A stretch of DNA of 64,000 nt from Ectocarpus siliculosus (taxonomy: Eukaryota > Sar > Phaeophyceae > Ectocarpales > Ectocarpaceae): the NCBI GenBank assembly GCA_000310025.1, contig FN648673.1:1-64000 (forward strand). Direction: 5' to 3'. A model generated the notes under the pieces. That model was given only the letters and a program-made list of their open reading frames with translations, made no database searches and was not told the origin of the DNA. Both the position numbers and the translations under genes were made by a program. Positions 21,330-29,751 of this stretch are shown here, piece by piece; positions within the stretch are counted from its first letter, which is position 1; every line of letters begins with the position of its first letter.

Positions 21330-21358
21330 GACGAGGACCCGGGTCTCGTCAACCCGGG
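21327..21358 (+). promoter_or_regulatory. Candidate TGA readthrough signal between gag and pol
   Basis: TGA (21327-21329) is followed immediately by GACGAG (21330-21335) and CTCGTC (21345-21350), a perfect 6-base stem with a 9-base loop. The loop word CCCGGGT (21338-21344) is complementary to ACCCGGG at 21352-21358, so a compact pseudoknot can be drawn, although the linker is only one base and some pairs may not form. The frame is open on both sides of the TGA. Confidence 0.55.
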
Positions 21359-24317
21359 GCACCTTGCGTCTGCTAAGGCAGAGCACTACGCAGGCGATCA
21401 GTTGTGGATACGCGGTGAGATCGGGCAGGTTGGGCGTAGACGTAAGTCGTACCCAGTAGATATCTTGCTCGATACCGGGGCGGGTGGAGGCAATTACATC
21501 TCGTTAGAGTTGTGGTTTCGCGTACGGAAGTTAGCGCGATGTCGTTTGGACAGACGTTCAGCAGGAGTCCTAGCGGCAGCAAACCCGTCAGAGAGTGGAG
21601 TGCCTCCAATGCGTATTCTTGGGCATGTCACGATTCCGATACAGTTCAATGCAGACGCTCAGGTTCGATTCATCACTGCCAGAGTAGTACCGGACCTCCC
21701 GTACGGTTTTATCATTGGCGCGGAGCATCTGCGACGCAACAAGAGCACGCTTGATTTTGGGGAAGGCAAGGGTTTCCAGCCCACGCCCTCGGCACCCTTC
21801 GTGCCATTTCTGTCGCAGATGGTAGAGGATCCGGCTCATCCGTCTCCGCTTGTAGCTGCACGTGACCGCTTTGCTCTTTTGACATGCGACTCACAACGCG
21901 ACACTAACTTGTCCGACATAGCCCCGCTGCCAGAGCTGCCCAGGCATCGTGACATCGCGTGGGAGGATGACAGCACCCTGGAATGGGACCTGGTCCTAAG
22001 TTCAAGGATGTCGTCAGGGTTCACGAGTATCGCGATACAAACGGTAGCGATTGGACCTCAACCACAGGACAGACAGTTGGTGATGGTGCTGCCCACAGAG
22101 CGTTTCGATTTAGAGAAGGGTGCCAAGGTTGGGATTGCGCGCGCAGTGATGTGGTGGACACCAGGCACGCCAGTGTACTACAAATTGGTAAACAGAGAAG
22201 CCGAGGTAGCCGAAGTCGCTAACGGTAGCATTTGCGCCAGGATGATTGCGCTCAATGTCCGCGACCGCGCCCGTTTCGACTCTCTGTTCGACGATACCCC
22301 GTCCACTGTTGACCCTCCACTTCCTGACTCGGTCGTTGTGCCCGCCCGTGACGTGAGTGACGACATGAGCGACGAGACCTCAGTGGCCTTACCAACCCCG
22401 GTACGAGCGGCCGACGCCAACATGGGGCAGCTGGGAGCGTTGCAGAAGCAAGAATTAGTCGAAGTTCTGGCCACGTTCGTAGAAGAAGGCTTGTTCCCGA
22501 TCGACCCCAAGCGAGTGGCAGCATGCGGTGGCAGTGAGTTGGAACTTCCTTTGATAGACGAGTTTTGTACACCGTACGCAGCCAAACAACGTCGATTTTC
22601 ACCCGAGGAACGACGCATGATCCGGGCTGAAATTCAGCAATTACTAGATCGAGGTATCATTCGACCTTCCATGTCACCATGGGCTGCCCAATGCCTGTGT
22701 GTCAGGAAGAAAGATGGTACTATGCGGCTATGCATCGACTGGAGAGTGTTGAACAAGCTTTTGGTATCTGATAGTGGTGGGCTAGGCGATATGCAAACTA
22801 TATTCGATGGGCTGAAAGGCAAGCGGTACTTCACGCAGATCGATCTCGCGTCAGGCTTTCACCAAATTGAAATCGCCGAAAAGGATCGCCACAAAACAGC
22901 TTTCCGCGACGCAGACGGAATGTTGTTCGAATTCACACGTGCGGGTTTCGGACTGACAGTATTACCTTCTGCGTTTACGCGTCGAGTGAAGTCTGCTTTG
23001 GGAGTTATTGATGGTGTGTTTAGCTGGCTGGACGATATACTCGTTGCGAACGAAACGTGGGAGGACCATCTAGCTGCCCTGGTGCTCGTTCTCACACGCC
23101 TCCGTGCTGCTGGATTATCCGTTAATTTTCCGAAATGCATTTTCGGGGCTTCGTCCCAAGAGTTTCTCGGAATGATAATTGATGCTACCGGCATGCACCC
23201 AGCGCCGTCTAAACTCGAAGCGATAGCCAACATGCCTCGGCCTCGAACAGTAGAAGACCTGCGCACGTTTTTGGGGCTGACAGGATACCTTCGACAGTTC
23301 GTTCCGCAATATAGTGTGATAGCAGCCCCCCTATCCGACATCCTTCGAAATAAGGCCTTTGCGTCCAAGCGCGCACGCAAGCTCCCTATTCCGTGGGGGG
23401 AGACTGAGGAACACGCCTTCCAACAGCTCAGACTATCACTTGCTTCTCCCACCGTGTTAGCCTTCCCTGATCCTAATGCGCCGTTCGAGATGCATGTCGA
23501 CGCTAGCTCAGTGGGTGCAGGTGCGACCCTGCTACAGACCATCGACGGTACGCCCAGGATCATCGCCTTCGCCAGCCACAAGTTCTCTCGCACCGACGCT
23601 CGACGCGGGCCCACGGAACGGGAGTGCATGGGGGTATTGTGGGGCGTTGACCATTTCAAACCATATTTAGCGGGTCGGCAGTTCAAAGTAGTAACGGATT
23701 GCTCTGCACTCACATGGTTGTTTCGCAGTAGGGAGCTTTGCCCCAAGTTGCATAGGTGGGCGCTTAGGCTTATGGAGTATGACATAGTATTAGAATGGAA
23801 AGCAGGAATGCATCACGTACTGCCCGATGCTTTATCCCGTCTCCCCGTAGCAAGTGCCTCCCCCGGAGACATCGACGACTCTTTTCCGGACGACTTTACA
23901 ACCCCCAATTCCGAAGCTGTGGTTGGCCCGCAAGGCCCCGTTCTTAATGGCAGGCGTCTTGCTGAGCTTACATTGGAGGAGGAATCTGAGCCAATGGATG
24001 TCGTACATGCATCGGATCAGTTGAACATAGCACCGCTGTTTGCTGACTTCCCGTTTGCTGCCTGCGCCTCGCTCAACGACCCACTGCCACCGCGTCGCTC
24101 CAGCCGTAAACGCACACCCTCAGTACGGTTGCAACCCCTAAACGACCCTCAGCTGCCTACCGTGGCACAGGTTTTATCATCGGGGCTACAGCCCGCGTTC
24201 GTACCTGAGCCTATCGAACCGCTCCCGACGCAACTACCGGAGGCAGTTCCGCCCGAGTGCACGCGATCCGCTGACTGTGGGGGAGGTGCTTTCGGCAGGG
24301 GGGGAATCGCCCTTTAG
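21330..24317 (+). CDS. pol: Pol: aspartic protease, reverse transcriptase, RNase H (995 codons)
   Basis: The frame is continuous with gag apart from the TGA. No ATG precedes the protease, so it should be made as a Gag-Pol fusion. The protease motif DTGA is at 21471, and GAEHLRRNKSTLDFG lies downstream. Reverse transcriptase follows from about 22560: the first catalytic aspartate (IDLASGFHQ) is at 22842, and the YxDD box reads WLDD (23025-23036). RNase H residues are D 23499, E 23622, D 23697 and D 23826 (LPDALSR). A proline-rich linker ends the frame at TAG 24315-24317. It copies element RNA into DNA inside particles. Tryptophan at the first box position is uncommon. All catalytic acids I looked for are present. 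Confidence 0.93.
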   Translation, partial: DEDPGLVNPGHLASAKAEHYAGDQLWIRGEIGQVGRRRKSYPVDILLDTGAGGGNYISLELWFRVRKLARCRLDRRSAGVLAAANPSESGVPPMRILGHVTIPIQFNADAQVRFITARVVPDLPYGFIIGAEHLRRNKSTLDFGEGKGFQPTPSAPFVPFLSQMVEDPAHPSPLVAARDRFALLTCDSQRDTNLSDIAPLPELPRHRDIAWEDDSTLEWDLVLSSRMSSGFTSIAIQTVAIGPQPQDRQLVMVLPTERFDLEKGAKVGIARAVMWWTPGTPVYYKLVNREAEVAEVANGSICARMIALNVRDRARFDSLFDDTPSTVDPPLPDSVVVPARDVSDDMSDETSVALPTPVRAADANMGQLGALQKQELVEVLATFVEEGLFPIDPKRVAACGGSELELPLIDEFCTPYAAKQRRFSPEERRMIRAEIQQLLDRGIIRPSMSPWAAQCLCVRKKDGTMRLCIDWRVLNKLLVSDSGGLGDMQTIFDGLKGKRYFTQIDLASGFHQIEIAEKDRHKTAFRDADGMLFEFTRAGFGLTVLPSAFTRRVKSALGVIDGVFSWLDDILVANETWEDHLAALVLVLTRLRAAGLSVNFPKCIFGASSQEFLGMIIDATGMHPAPSKLEAIANMPRPRTVEDLRTFLGLTGYLRQFVPQYSVIAAPLSDILRNKAFASKRARKLPIPWGETEEHAFQQLRLSLASPTVLAFPDPNAPFEMHVDASSVGAGATLLQTIDGTPRIIAFASHKFSRTDARRGPTERECMGVLWGVDHFKPYLAGRQFKVVTDCSALTWLFRSRELCPKLHRWALRLMEYDIVLEWKAGMHHVLPDALSRLPVASASPGDIDDSFPDDFTTPNSEAVVGPQGPVLNGRRLAELTLEEESEPMDVVHASDQLNIAPLFADFPFAACASLNDPLPPRRSSRKRTPSVRLQPLNDPQLPTVAQVLSSGLQPAFVPEPIEPLPTQLPEAVPPECTRSADCGGGAFGRGGIAL

Positions 24318-24318
24318 G
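24312..24318 (+). promoter_or_regulatory. Candidate +1 frameshift site CTT TAG G
   Basis: The pol frame ends with CTT then TAG. Slipping one base forward from CTT to TTT places AGG in the A site and continues in the integrase frame, which is open from 24142. CTT followed by a stop is the layout of the bacterial prfB site (CTT TGA). The integrase frame has no ATG before its zinc-binding part, so a shift or splice is needed. Confidence 0.5.
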
Positions 24319-26124
24319 TCAGAGGTGGACACGGGGTCGACAGCGATCCATAGGGCGCTGCGCACGCTGAAGAATCCAGACACACTCGTTCGACACCAGC
24401 AAAGCGATGCCCTTTTGGGCCAGGTTCGGAGGGATCTAGAAGGGAGTGGTAGAGCAGGTTACAGTTTGGATGTTAAAGGAGTGCTACGATTCGCGTTTGA
24501 AAAGGGCAAACCAGTAATAGCGACCCCCAAAAGCATGGTGGCAGACATCCTCGCATTGGTCCACACGTTACAGGGGCATGCAGGAGTGGGAGCGACCTTG
24601 GCATTAATTCGGGATCACTTTCACTGGCCCACACTGGCACGAGATGTCCGGCATTACGTTTTATCTTGTAGCTGTAGACGTCGCAAAAGGCCCAGTAGTA
24701 GACGCGTACCGATGCTGCCAGGGAGACCACTAGAACCTTGGGATGAACTCGAGATTGACCTACTCAAAATTGACACGACCTCGTTGTCTGGCAACAAGTA
24801 CATTTTGCTGGTGGTAGACCGTGCATCCAAATTCCCTTTTGGGTTCCCTCTTGCAACCAAGGAAGCAATCGGCGTAGCGCGAGCGTTGTCAGAACTGTGT
24901 TTGACTTTCGGCGTCCCTAGAGTAATTCGTTGCGATGGTGGTAGAGAGTTCGGAGGAGAAGTGGTAACTCACCTTTGTCGATGGCTACAAGCGGACATCA
25001 CTTTTGGCGCAGCTGATCATGCCCGGGGTCAGGGCACAGTAGAGAGATTGGGAGGATGGATGCAAGAGTTGTTGGCAGAGCTGTGCAAGTGCTGGAACGA
25101 CCGTTGGGATGAATATGTATCGCCGGCCATTTGGATCAAACGTACGCTACCAGACACCTCCGTTCACCCACACATGACTCCGTTTGAACTGCTGTTCGGC
25201 CGCAAACCTCGCACCTCGCTTGACTCGTTGGCGCCTCTCTCGGAGGAGGGAAACCAAGATCATTCGGGGGGCTTGGACAACTTTGTGGAACGACGGAAGC
25301 AGAACCTCCGGGAAGTTAGGCTGGTGCTCGAGAAGCGCCACGACCTGCGGGTGGCAGCACGGTCGAAGGCGAATGCCACCATTTCGAGGACCTCGGCGTC
25401 GGTGACAGTAGAGAAAGGCAACCTCGTCTTGGTGCGCGAAGCTGACAGCAGTCGTCACCGAGACAAGCGGGGCAGGAAGCTGCAGCACGATCTCTACACC
25501 GGGCCCTGGACAGTAGAGGAAGTCTTGCAGAGGGGTTTGAGCGTGAAAGTGAAGATGCAGGGAAGAAAACTACGTTCGAGAAGAGTGTGCACTGCCGAGT
25601 TGAAACCCTTTCATATTCGCCCGCCTCATCTAAGACACTCCATAGCCGAGGAATTTATGCAGTTTGCGTGGGGTCCCGATTTTTGCCTGCCAGTGGAACA
25701 GCCGGACCAAGGATTGTTCGTCTCCCTTTCTGATTGCCGTCGGGTCCATTCACCTACTGGTTCTTTAGTATGGGAGTACAAAGCCATTTCTCAGGCTGGT
25801 GTTGAGTCCGTGTGGTTGCCGGAATTTGAGCTTCTTCGCGCGTTCACACGCTTGCAGCTAGATGGTTTCATCGCATTGTGGCATCTGTATCATCCCGAAC
25901 TGGCTGATCAGCTCACTCCACGCTCCACCCCGCGTACACCGTTGTCCGCCCGTGAAGCCCTGGGGATTTACCCAATAGGTTTTACATTCCAGAAAGACTT
26001 TGGAGGAGGGTTGAAGCTCCAAGGCCAAGTGTTCGGTTACCGCGACCGATACTGGCGTGTACGCTACAGTAACCAGAACTGGGAGGAGATGACGCGTCAA
26101 GAGCTAGAACGTTGTCTTCACTGA
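24316..26124 (+). CDS. int: Integrase, DD35E, with Tudor-like C-terminal tail
   Basis: After the proposed shift at CTT TAG the frame gives about 602 residues to TGA. The frame itself is open from 24142. The N-terminal zinc region shows H-x5-H-like spacing (HTLQGH) but ends in C-x-C (SCSC) rather than the usual C-x2-C. The catalytic core has D at 24757, D at 24934 and E at 25042, with exactly 35 residues between the last two. A GPWTVEEVL segment fits the C-terminal SH3-like domain. About 180 further residues follow, with a WEYKAIS..VWLPEFE stretch vaguely like a chromodomain and a final VFGYRDRYWRVRYSNQNWEE segment like the Tudor-type tails of some protist elements. It inserts the DNA copy into chromosomes, and the tail may direct target choice. 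Confidence 0.92.
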   Translation, partial: RSEVDTGSTAIHRALRTLKNPDTLVRHQQSDALLGQVRRDLEGSGRAGYSLDVKGVLRFAFEKGKPVIATPKSMVADILALVHTLQGHAGVGATLALIRDHFHWPTLARDVRHYVLSCSCRRRKRPSSRRVPMLPGRPLEPWDELEIDLLKIDTTSLSGNKYILLVVDRASKFPFGFPLATKEAIGVARALSELCLTFGVPRVIRCDGGREFGGEVVTHLCRWLQADITFGAADHARGQGTVERLGGWMQELLAELCKCWNDRWDEYVSPAIWIKRTLPDTSVHPHMTPFELLFGRKPRTSLDSLAPLSEEGNQDHSGGLDNFVERRKQNLREVRLVLEKRHDLRVAARSKANATISRTSASVTVEKGNLVLVREADSSRHRDKRGRKLQHDLYTGPWTVEEVLQRGLSVKVKMQGRKLRSRRVCTAELKPFHIRPPHLRHSIAEEFMQFAWGPDFCLPVEQPDQGLFVSLSDCRRVHSPTGSLVWEYKAISQAGVESVWLPEFELLRAFTRLQLDGFIALWHLYHPELADQLTPRSTPRTPLSAREALGIYPIGFTFQKDFGGGLKLQGQVFGYRDRYWRVRYSNQNWEEMTRQELERCLH

Positions 26125-26711
26125 AGACTGCCCCATCCCGTCGTTGTTGTGGGATATGTCGTGCCATGGTGGGGGGACATGGGTGTATCATGTAGGGTCC
26201 CGTGATTGTCGTTGTGGCAGTGGGGAGGAAGGGGCGCTTGAATAGGTGGTGTGAATGTGGGAGTCTGGAAGGACCTGTCCAGGACTTCCGTTTAGTTGTT
26301 TTGAGGGGTTTTTCTTGCTTGAGCCTACGCCTTTGCTCTTACTCGGTAGGCGGTACCGAGTCGATAGTTGTGTGCAATCCCTCGAGTGTATGTGCGCACG
26401 CGTGGGTTGATTAGGTCCTGTAGGACACGGTTGCAATCACTGTCACGATTGCAATAACGCTTTAGCTAGTGGCGGTATGTGGGCTAATTCACTGTCATGG
26501 GGATCGCTTTCCATGACAACGAACTTCACGAGAGGGTTTTATCGAGAGTTTTGTCCCTCACGAGAAAGAGAGAGACGAGATGGCGCGTGAAGTTCGGGTG
26601 AATTAGTTACTTTCGAGGCATATCGGTTGATGGTAGACCTCGCGGTTCTATCATTCCTCTAGTTATAAGTACAGGATGTGGCGTTAGTATATTATGAGTA
26701 AATAATATACT
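26125..26711 (+). other. Retrotransposon 3' untranslated region
   Basis: There is no open frame with element-like features between the integrase stop and the polypurine tract, so an env-like gene is absent. The main content is the structured segment at 26484-26606. Confidence 0.8.
26484..26606 (+). other. Three-way-junction RNA fold in the 3' untranslated region
   Basis: Three perfect stems nest. CTAATTCAC (26484-26492) pairs with GTGAATTAG (26598-26606). TGTCATGG (26493-26500) pairs with CCATGACA (26511-26518). CGAACTTCACG (26520-26530) pairs with CGTGAAGTTCG (26586-26596). A further GAGGG/CCCTC pair (26532-26536, 26555-26559) lies inside the last loop. Possible roles are export, packaging or a minus-strand function. 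None is demonstrated. Confidence 0.7.
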
Positions 26712-26719
26712 AGGGGGGA
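26712..26719 (+). other. Polypurine tract
   Basis: AGGGGGGA lies directly before the TG of the 3' LTR, the expected place for plus-strand DNA priming. Confidence 0.9.
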
Positions 26720-27153
26720 TGTTACGGTTCGGAATGATATTGTTCCGCAAGTACGTACACCCTCACAGAGGTGGTTAGCCGCAGTCCGCGGAGCCTCTGC
26801 TGGAGTCGTGGAGTTCGCCCCTCCCTTCTCACTCCTTTTCTCGAGCTACCCTTCCTGAGCTCGAACTAAAAGAATAAGACCATAACATCTGCAAGGAGGC
26901 CTTTGCTCCGACCCAATACCAGCTCCCGCAGCCGGTACAAGTACCTTCAAGGTTCATCGCACTCGGTACAGTTGCTCGATTGCACAGAGAGAGGTCAGTG
27001 TGGGACAGCTTTTGTCCAATATGCATGGCGTTGGCGGAGAAGCCAGTAAACCTTTCTCGCGCCAAATATCTCTGGCATGAACGGGAATATCAGTGACCCG
27101 TTGACAACATGCAATGCCGCCTCTCCCTTCCTAGAGTCGAGCGACTCGTTTCA
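26720..27153 (+). repeat. 3' long terminal repeat (434 bases)
   Basis: Same sequence and length as 16686-17119, with TG...CA ends, followed by the GATG duplication. Confidence 0.98.
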
Positions 27154-27157
27154 GATG
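27154..27157. repeat. Target site duplication GATG, right copy
   Basis: Pairs with 16682-16685 on the other side of the element. Confidence 0.9.
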
Positions 27158-27416
27158 CATCCGACTGTTGCTGTAAATTCGTTACCCATATGTCACAAAA
27201 GTACACCGTGTTCACCGGTCGACGTCATAAAAAAATTAGCATTTTTTAGTATGGGGAGACCATGTGACATATGTTCCTTATATTTTCCCCTGTCAGTGCG
27301 CCGAGTTCAACCGTCGACGTCATATATAAAAATATCATTTTTTTATAATGTAAAACCATGCGATTTTTTTTCCTTATATTTTTTCCTGTCACCCATCCGA
27401 TATCCACTGCAAGGGT
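27158..27416 (+). other. Intron remainder downstream of the element
   Basis: This is AT-rich and contains two related segments (about 27215-27290 and 27300-27385) that share GTCGACGTCATA, AAAATTAGCATTTTTT-like and CCATGTGACAT/CCATGCGATTT words, so a short tandem repeat lies in the intron. It ends in pyrimidine-rich DNA before exon D. Confidence 0.5.
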
Positions 27417-27618
27417 GTCCCGACGCAGCGACTAACGAGGAAGACCTGGCCGACGGGTGCACGGGCGAGATCGTCGAGGACGACCTGATCATCAAGGATT
27501 GAGACTCCCCGCCGCTGCACTACCAGTGCGCCCGCCGCCTGTGGGACCAGACCATCAACGAGATCTTCAACAAGACCGACGAGCACCGCGACCTGGGAAC
27601 TACCCACGCCGACCTCTA
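27417..27618 (+). CDS. Host gene, 3' exon downstream of the retrotransposon, with in-frame TGA
   Basis: After a T-rich stretch and an AG near 27412 a GC3-rich frame reads CPDAATNEEDLADGCTGEIV, then EDDLIIKD, a TGA at 27500-27502, and resumes in the same frame (DSPPLHYQCARRLWDQ...) to TAA at 27616-27618. Both sides have the same C- and G-ending codon habit, so the part after TGA was probably coding. The exon is acidic with a C-terminal alpha-helical look. The acceptor needs a phase-1 donor while exon C ends in phase 0, so another exon or a different donor is missing. It may be a decaying gene, a readthrough case or a sequencing error. Confidence 0.4.
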
Positions 27619-27830
27619 AAGTAAGACACGTGTTTCCATTTCGCCTCAAGAAATTCAAGGTAGATTGTTGCCACCTGCAACTGGCTTTCGCCAACTATCA
27701 ATAGAGTAAAGATGTCACCCCATGTCTGACAATCATCGATGTCGGCTGACGTCAATTCATTGGGTAACTCGTTCAGCAGCCGCATCTCAAAATCGCCAAA
27801 CACGATCACATACTGCACGTGACAATCCAC
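27600..27830 (-). CDS. Candidate minus-strand coding exon of 76 codons
   Basis: From 27830 to TAG at 27600 the minus strand encodes a well-mixed acidic sequence (YVIVFGDFEMRLLNELPNEL ... QLQVATIYLEFLEAKWKHVS). It starts at GTG with no ATG, so it is probably a 3' exon whose upstream part is lost or lies beyond the Helitron. It overlaps the end of the plus-strand host exon by about 20 bases, tail to tail. No family was recognised. Confidence 0.4.
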   Translation of the reverse strand: MDCHVQYVIVFGDFEMRLLNELPNELTSADIDDCQTWGDIFTLLIVGESQLQVATIYLEFLEAKWKHVSYFRGRRG

Positions 27831-28624
27831 ACCCCCAGCGAGAGTAACACTCCCTCGAGGAACGTACCAACAACTCCAAATCGACGAACACCTTCAGCTC
27901 GTCGAAATACCCAACGAAGATCGCTCACGCAACCCCGAACGACGCTTGAAACTCGAACACCACAAACAAACCTGTCCGGATAACGCGCAATGTAGACGTC
28001 GCAATGCAAACAATAACACACCACACGACTCAGACCCTGAACTCGATATGATACGTCAACATTTTAGCCAAATGAGGAATCGTGCACCAAGGTTACCGGC
28101 ACCCAGTCTAGACAGCCATCGCGGTGATACTAATAACCAAATCTGCCTTGGAGTGCAAGACATTGACTCGCAATCATTCGACTTCCCCTCGGCACCTTTT
28201 GAGCTAGAACACACGAATTTGGATGATGCACAAAATATCACATGTTCTCACTGCAATGCTATACTTTGGAAAGAAGAAAAGGGATTAATTTGTTGTAACA
28301 AAGGCAAGTCGTGTATCCATCCTCTCCATTCTATCCCCCACCATCTTATGGCGCTGTTGGAAACTACTAAAATCATTAAATTCTGACTAACTTCCACCAA
28401 TTCCGTGAAACGGTGTGATATCACGATACAACGGGCTTTTCGGATTTACTGCATTAGGCGCAGGCTGTATTCAAAAAAAGACATGGACTGAACCGCCAGC
28501 GCCTTCAATGCTCACCTTGCATGAACGTGCTTACCACGGCATATTCGACCTCCAACAACATTACGAGAACTATTCCGTGTCGAAGAAATCATCGCAGCTA
28601 AACGAACTTTTGATGCCCAGATAA
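27823..28624 (+). pseudogene. Helitron Rep/helicase amino-terminal fragment, frame-broken
   Basis: An open frame from 27823 to 28386 ends in a signature seen in Helitron proteins: C-x2-C-x4-W-x2-E, then CC-x2-GK, then a spaced P-x2-L run (TCSHCNAILWKEE, LICCNKGKS). The next expected block, FRE-x-(I/V)-x-R-YN followed by FGFTALGAG and a LTLHERAYHGIFD-like segment, is present in 28390-28560 but in two other frames, so at least two small indels separate them. No HUH nuclease or helicase motifs follow. Upstream residues are charged and polar. The piece is a 5' fragment of a rolling-circle transposon protein, clearly non-functional as it stands. Confidence 0.7.
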
Positions 28625-29751
28625 ACATCCACTTTATGAATGCCTCTACATTACCTCCTCCCCAACAACCTCTTTTTTCGGCTCTAAATTTACATTATAC
28701 GGTTATGACACGTACACGCTCTTACATCCATCTCCCCAATAATTGCATTCTGCCGCCAGCGCAGGCACCCTACCGCCTGCACCATCACCGACATCATCAC
28801 GGCCATCACCGTCACGCTTCAACATTAAGAAGCTCGAGACCTGCGTACAAGGCTGCAAACGAAACCATACCTTCCGCAGTGGTAATCGGCAATAACCACC
28901 AGGGCCGTAAGGGGCAACGATGACCCGAGGCGGGAGGCGGCAACTCTTTCACCGTCAACTAGCGGCAACGCCGTCAAACCACTGCGTGCGGTGTTTGTTC
29001 TTACTTTGTCTGAATGTTGTAGGTGTTCGGCTCCTTTCACATTGTGCGGGATACCGCATATTGGCGTCATTAGAGGGGGACATTAGAGAAGGGTGCGACA
29101 TTACACTGGAGAAGTTAGAATATGACCATTCGAGCGGGACGACACCGAAAAAGTTAGAATCATAGCTCCAGAACATTAGAGGGGGATATTACAGAAAGGC
29201 GCGACACTGAAGAAGTGTGAATATGACAGTTAGGCGGCGTTACACCAGTAACATCAACTACCGGCAATACCGTTGCAGTGTTCGTTCTTTCTTTGGCCCC
29301 TTTGGGGAGGATATTGGCCACAGCAAAGCCACTTAGAGAACGTTGCCTGAGTGTTACTACGTTCTTACCGGCGCAAGAATAGGGAGGCGACCGTAGCTTA
29401 CATATCCTTTTCGTCCGCACCGGGCGAAGCTAGACAAAAAATCACGTACACGCGACTCTTTTGGCTTCATCATGATACACCGGGAACGGCACATTTCTCG
29501 AATACAACGCAAACATCTTCACACCGTTCATTCGGTCACCCTGCGGCTTTATGCCCTTGGTATGCTGTGCACAGCCTTCACACCTTCCCTTTTTAAGCCT
29601 ACTACTGAGGACGAGGGCGCCTCTGCGCCCGAAGTCCGGAGCCCTTGTATATATAACATGATGTGCGATATATGTCCTCCAACATATTCTGCGCACGCGG
29701 GGCTACATAATGAACGGTGCCGTGGAGGAAAGATAAAACCAAAGCGCCGCT
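28625..29751. other. No gene recognised; short irregular repeats
   Basis: From about 29065 to 29215 the words ACATTAGAGGGGGA/ATTAGAGAAGG, GAAGTTAGAATATGA and GAAAAAGTTAGAAT recur, suggesting a small degraded repeat. A histidine-coding (CATCAC)n-like tract lies near 28784-28815. Nothing else was identified. Confidence 0.4.

Larger units (their letters stand above)
16686..27153 (+). mobile_element. Complete Ty3/gypsy-type LTR retrotransposon
   Basis: The element has 434-base LTRs, GATG target duplication, primer site, minisatellite leader, gag, protease-RT-RNase H, integrase, 3' untranslated region and polypurine tract. The order RT-RNase H-integrase places it with Ty3/gypsy elements. The two LTRs read identical base for base, so insertion is recent on an evolutionary scale. 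Three reading frames are used: gag and pol share a frame separated by one TGA, and integrase is in the +1 frame after CTT TAG. If both are recoding sites the copy could be active. If they are mutations it is a freshly dead copy. It interrupts a host intron on the same strand. Confidence 0.97.

Noticed and set aside
21327-26124. Nuclear code with TGA reassigned to an amino acid
   Set aside because: Integrase and the gene at 34387 end sensibly at TGA, so local readthrough or decay is preferred.
26125-26711. env-like third gene of the retrotransposon
   Set aside because: Only a 70-codon frame exists there, with no signal peptide or membrane segment, and it overlaps a structured RNA region.
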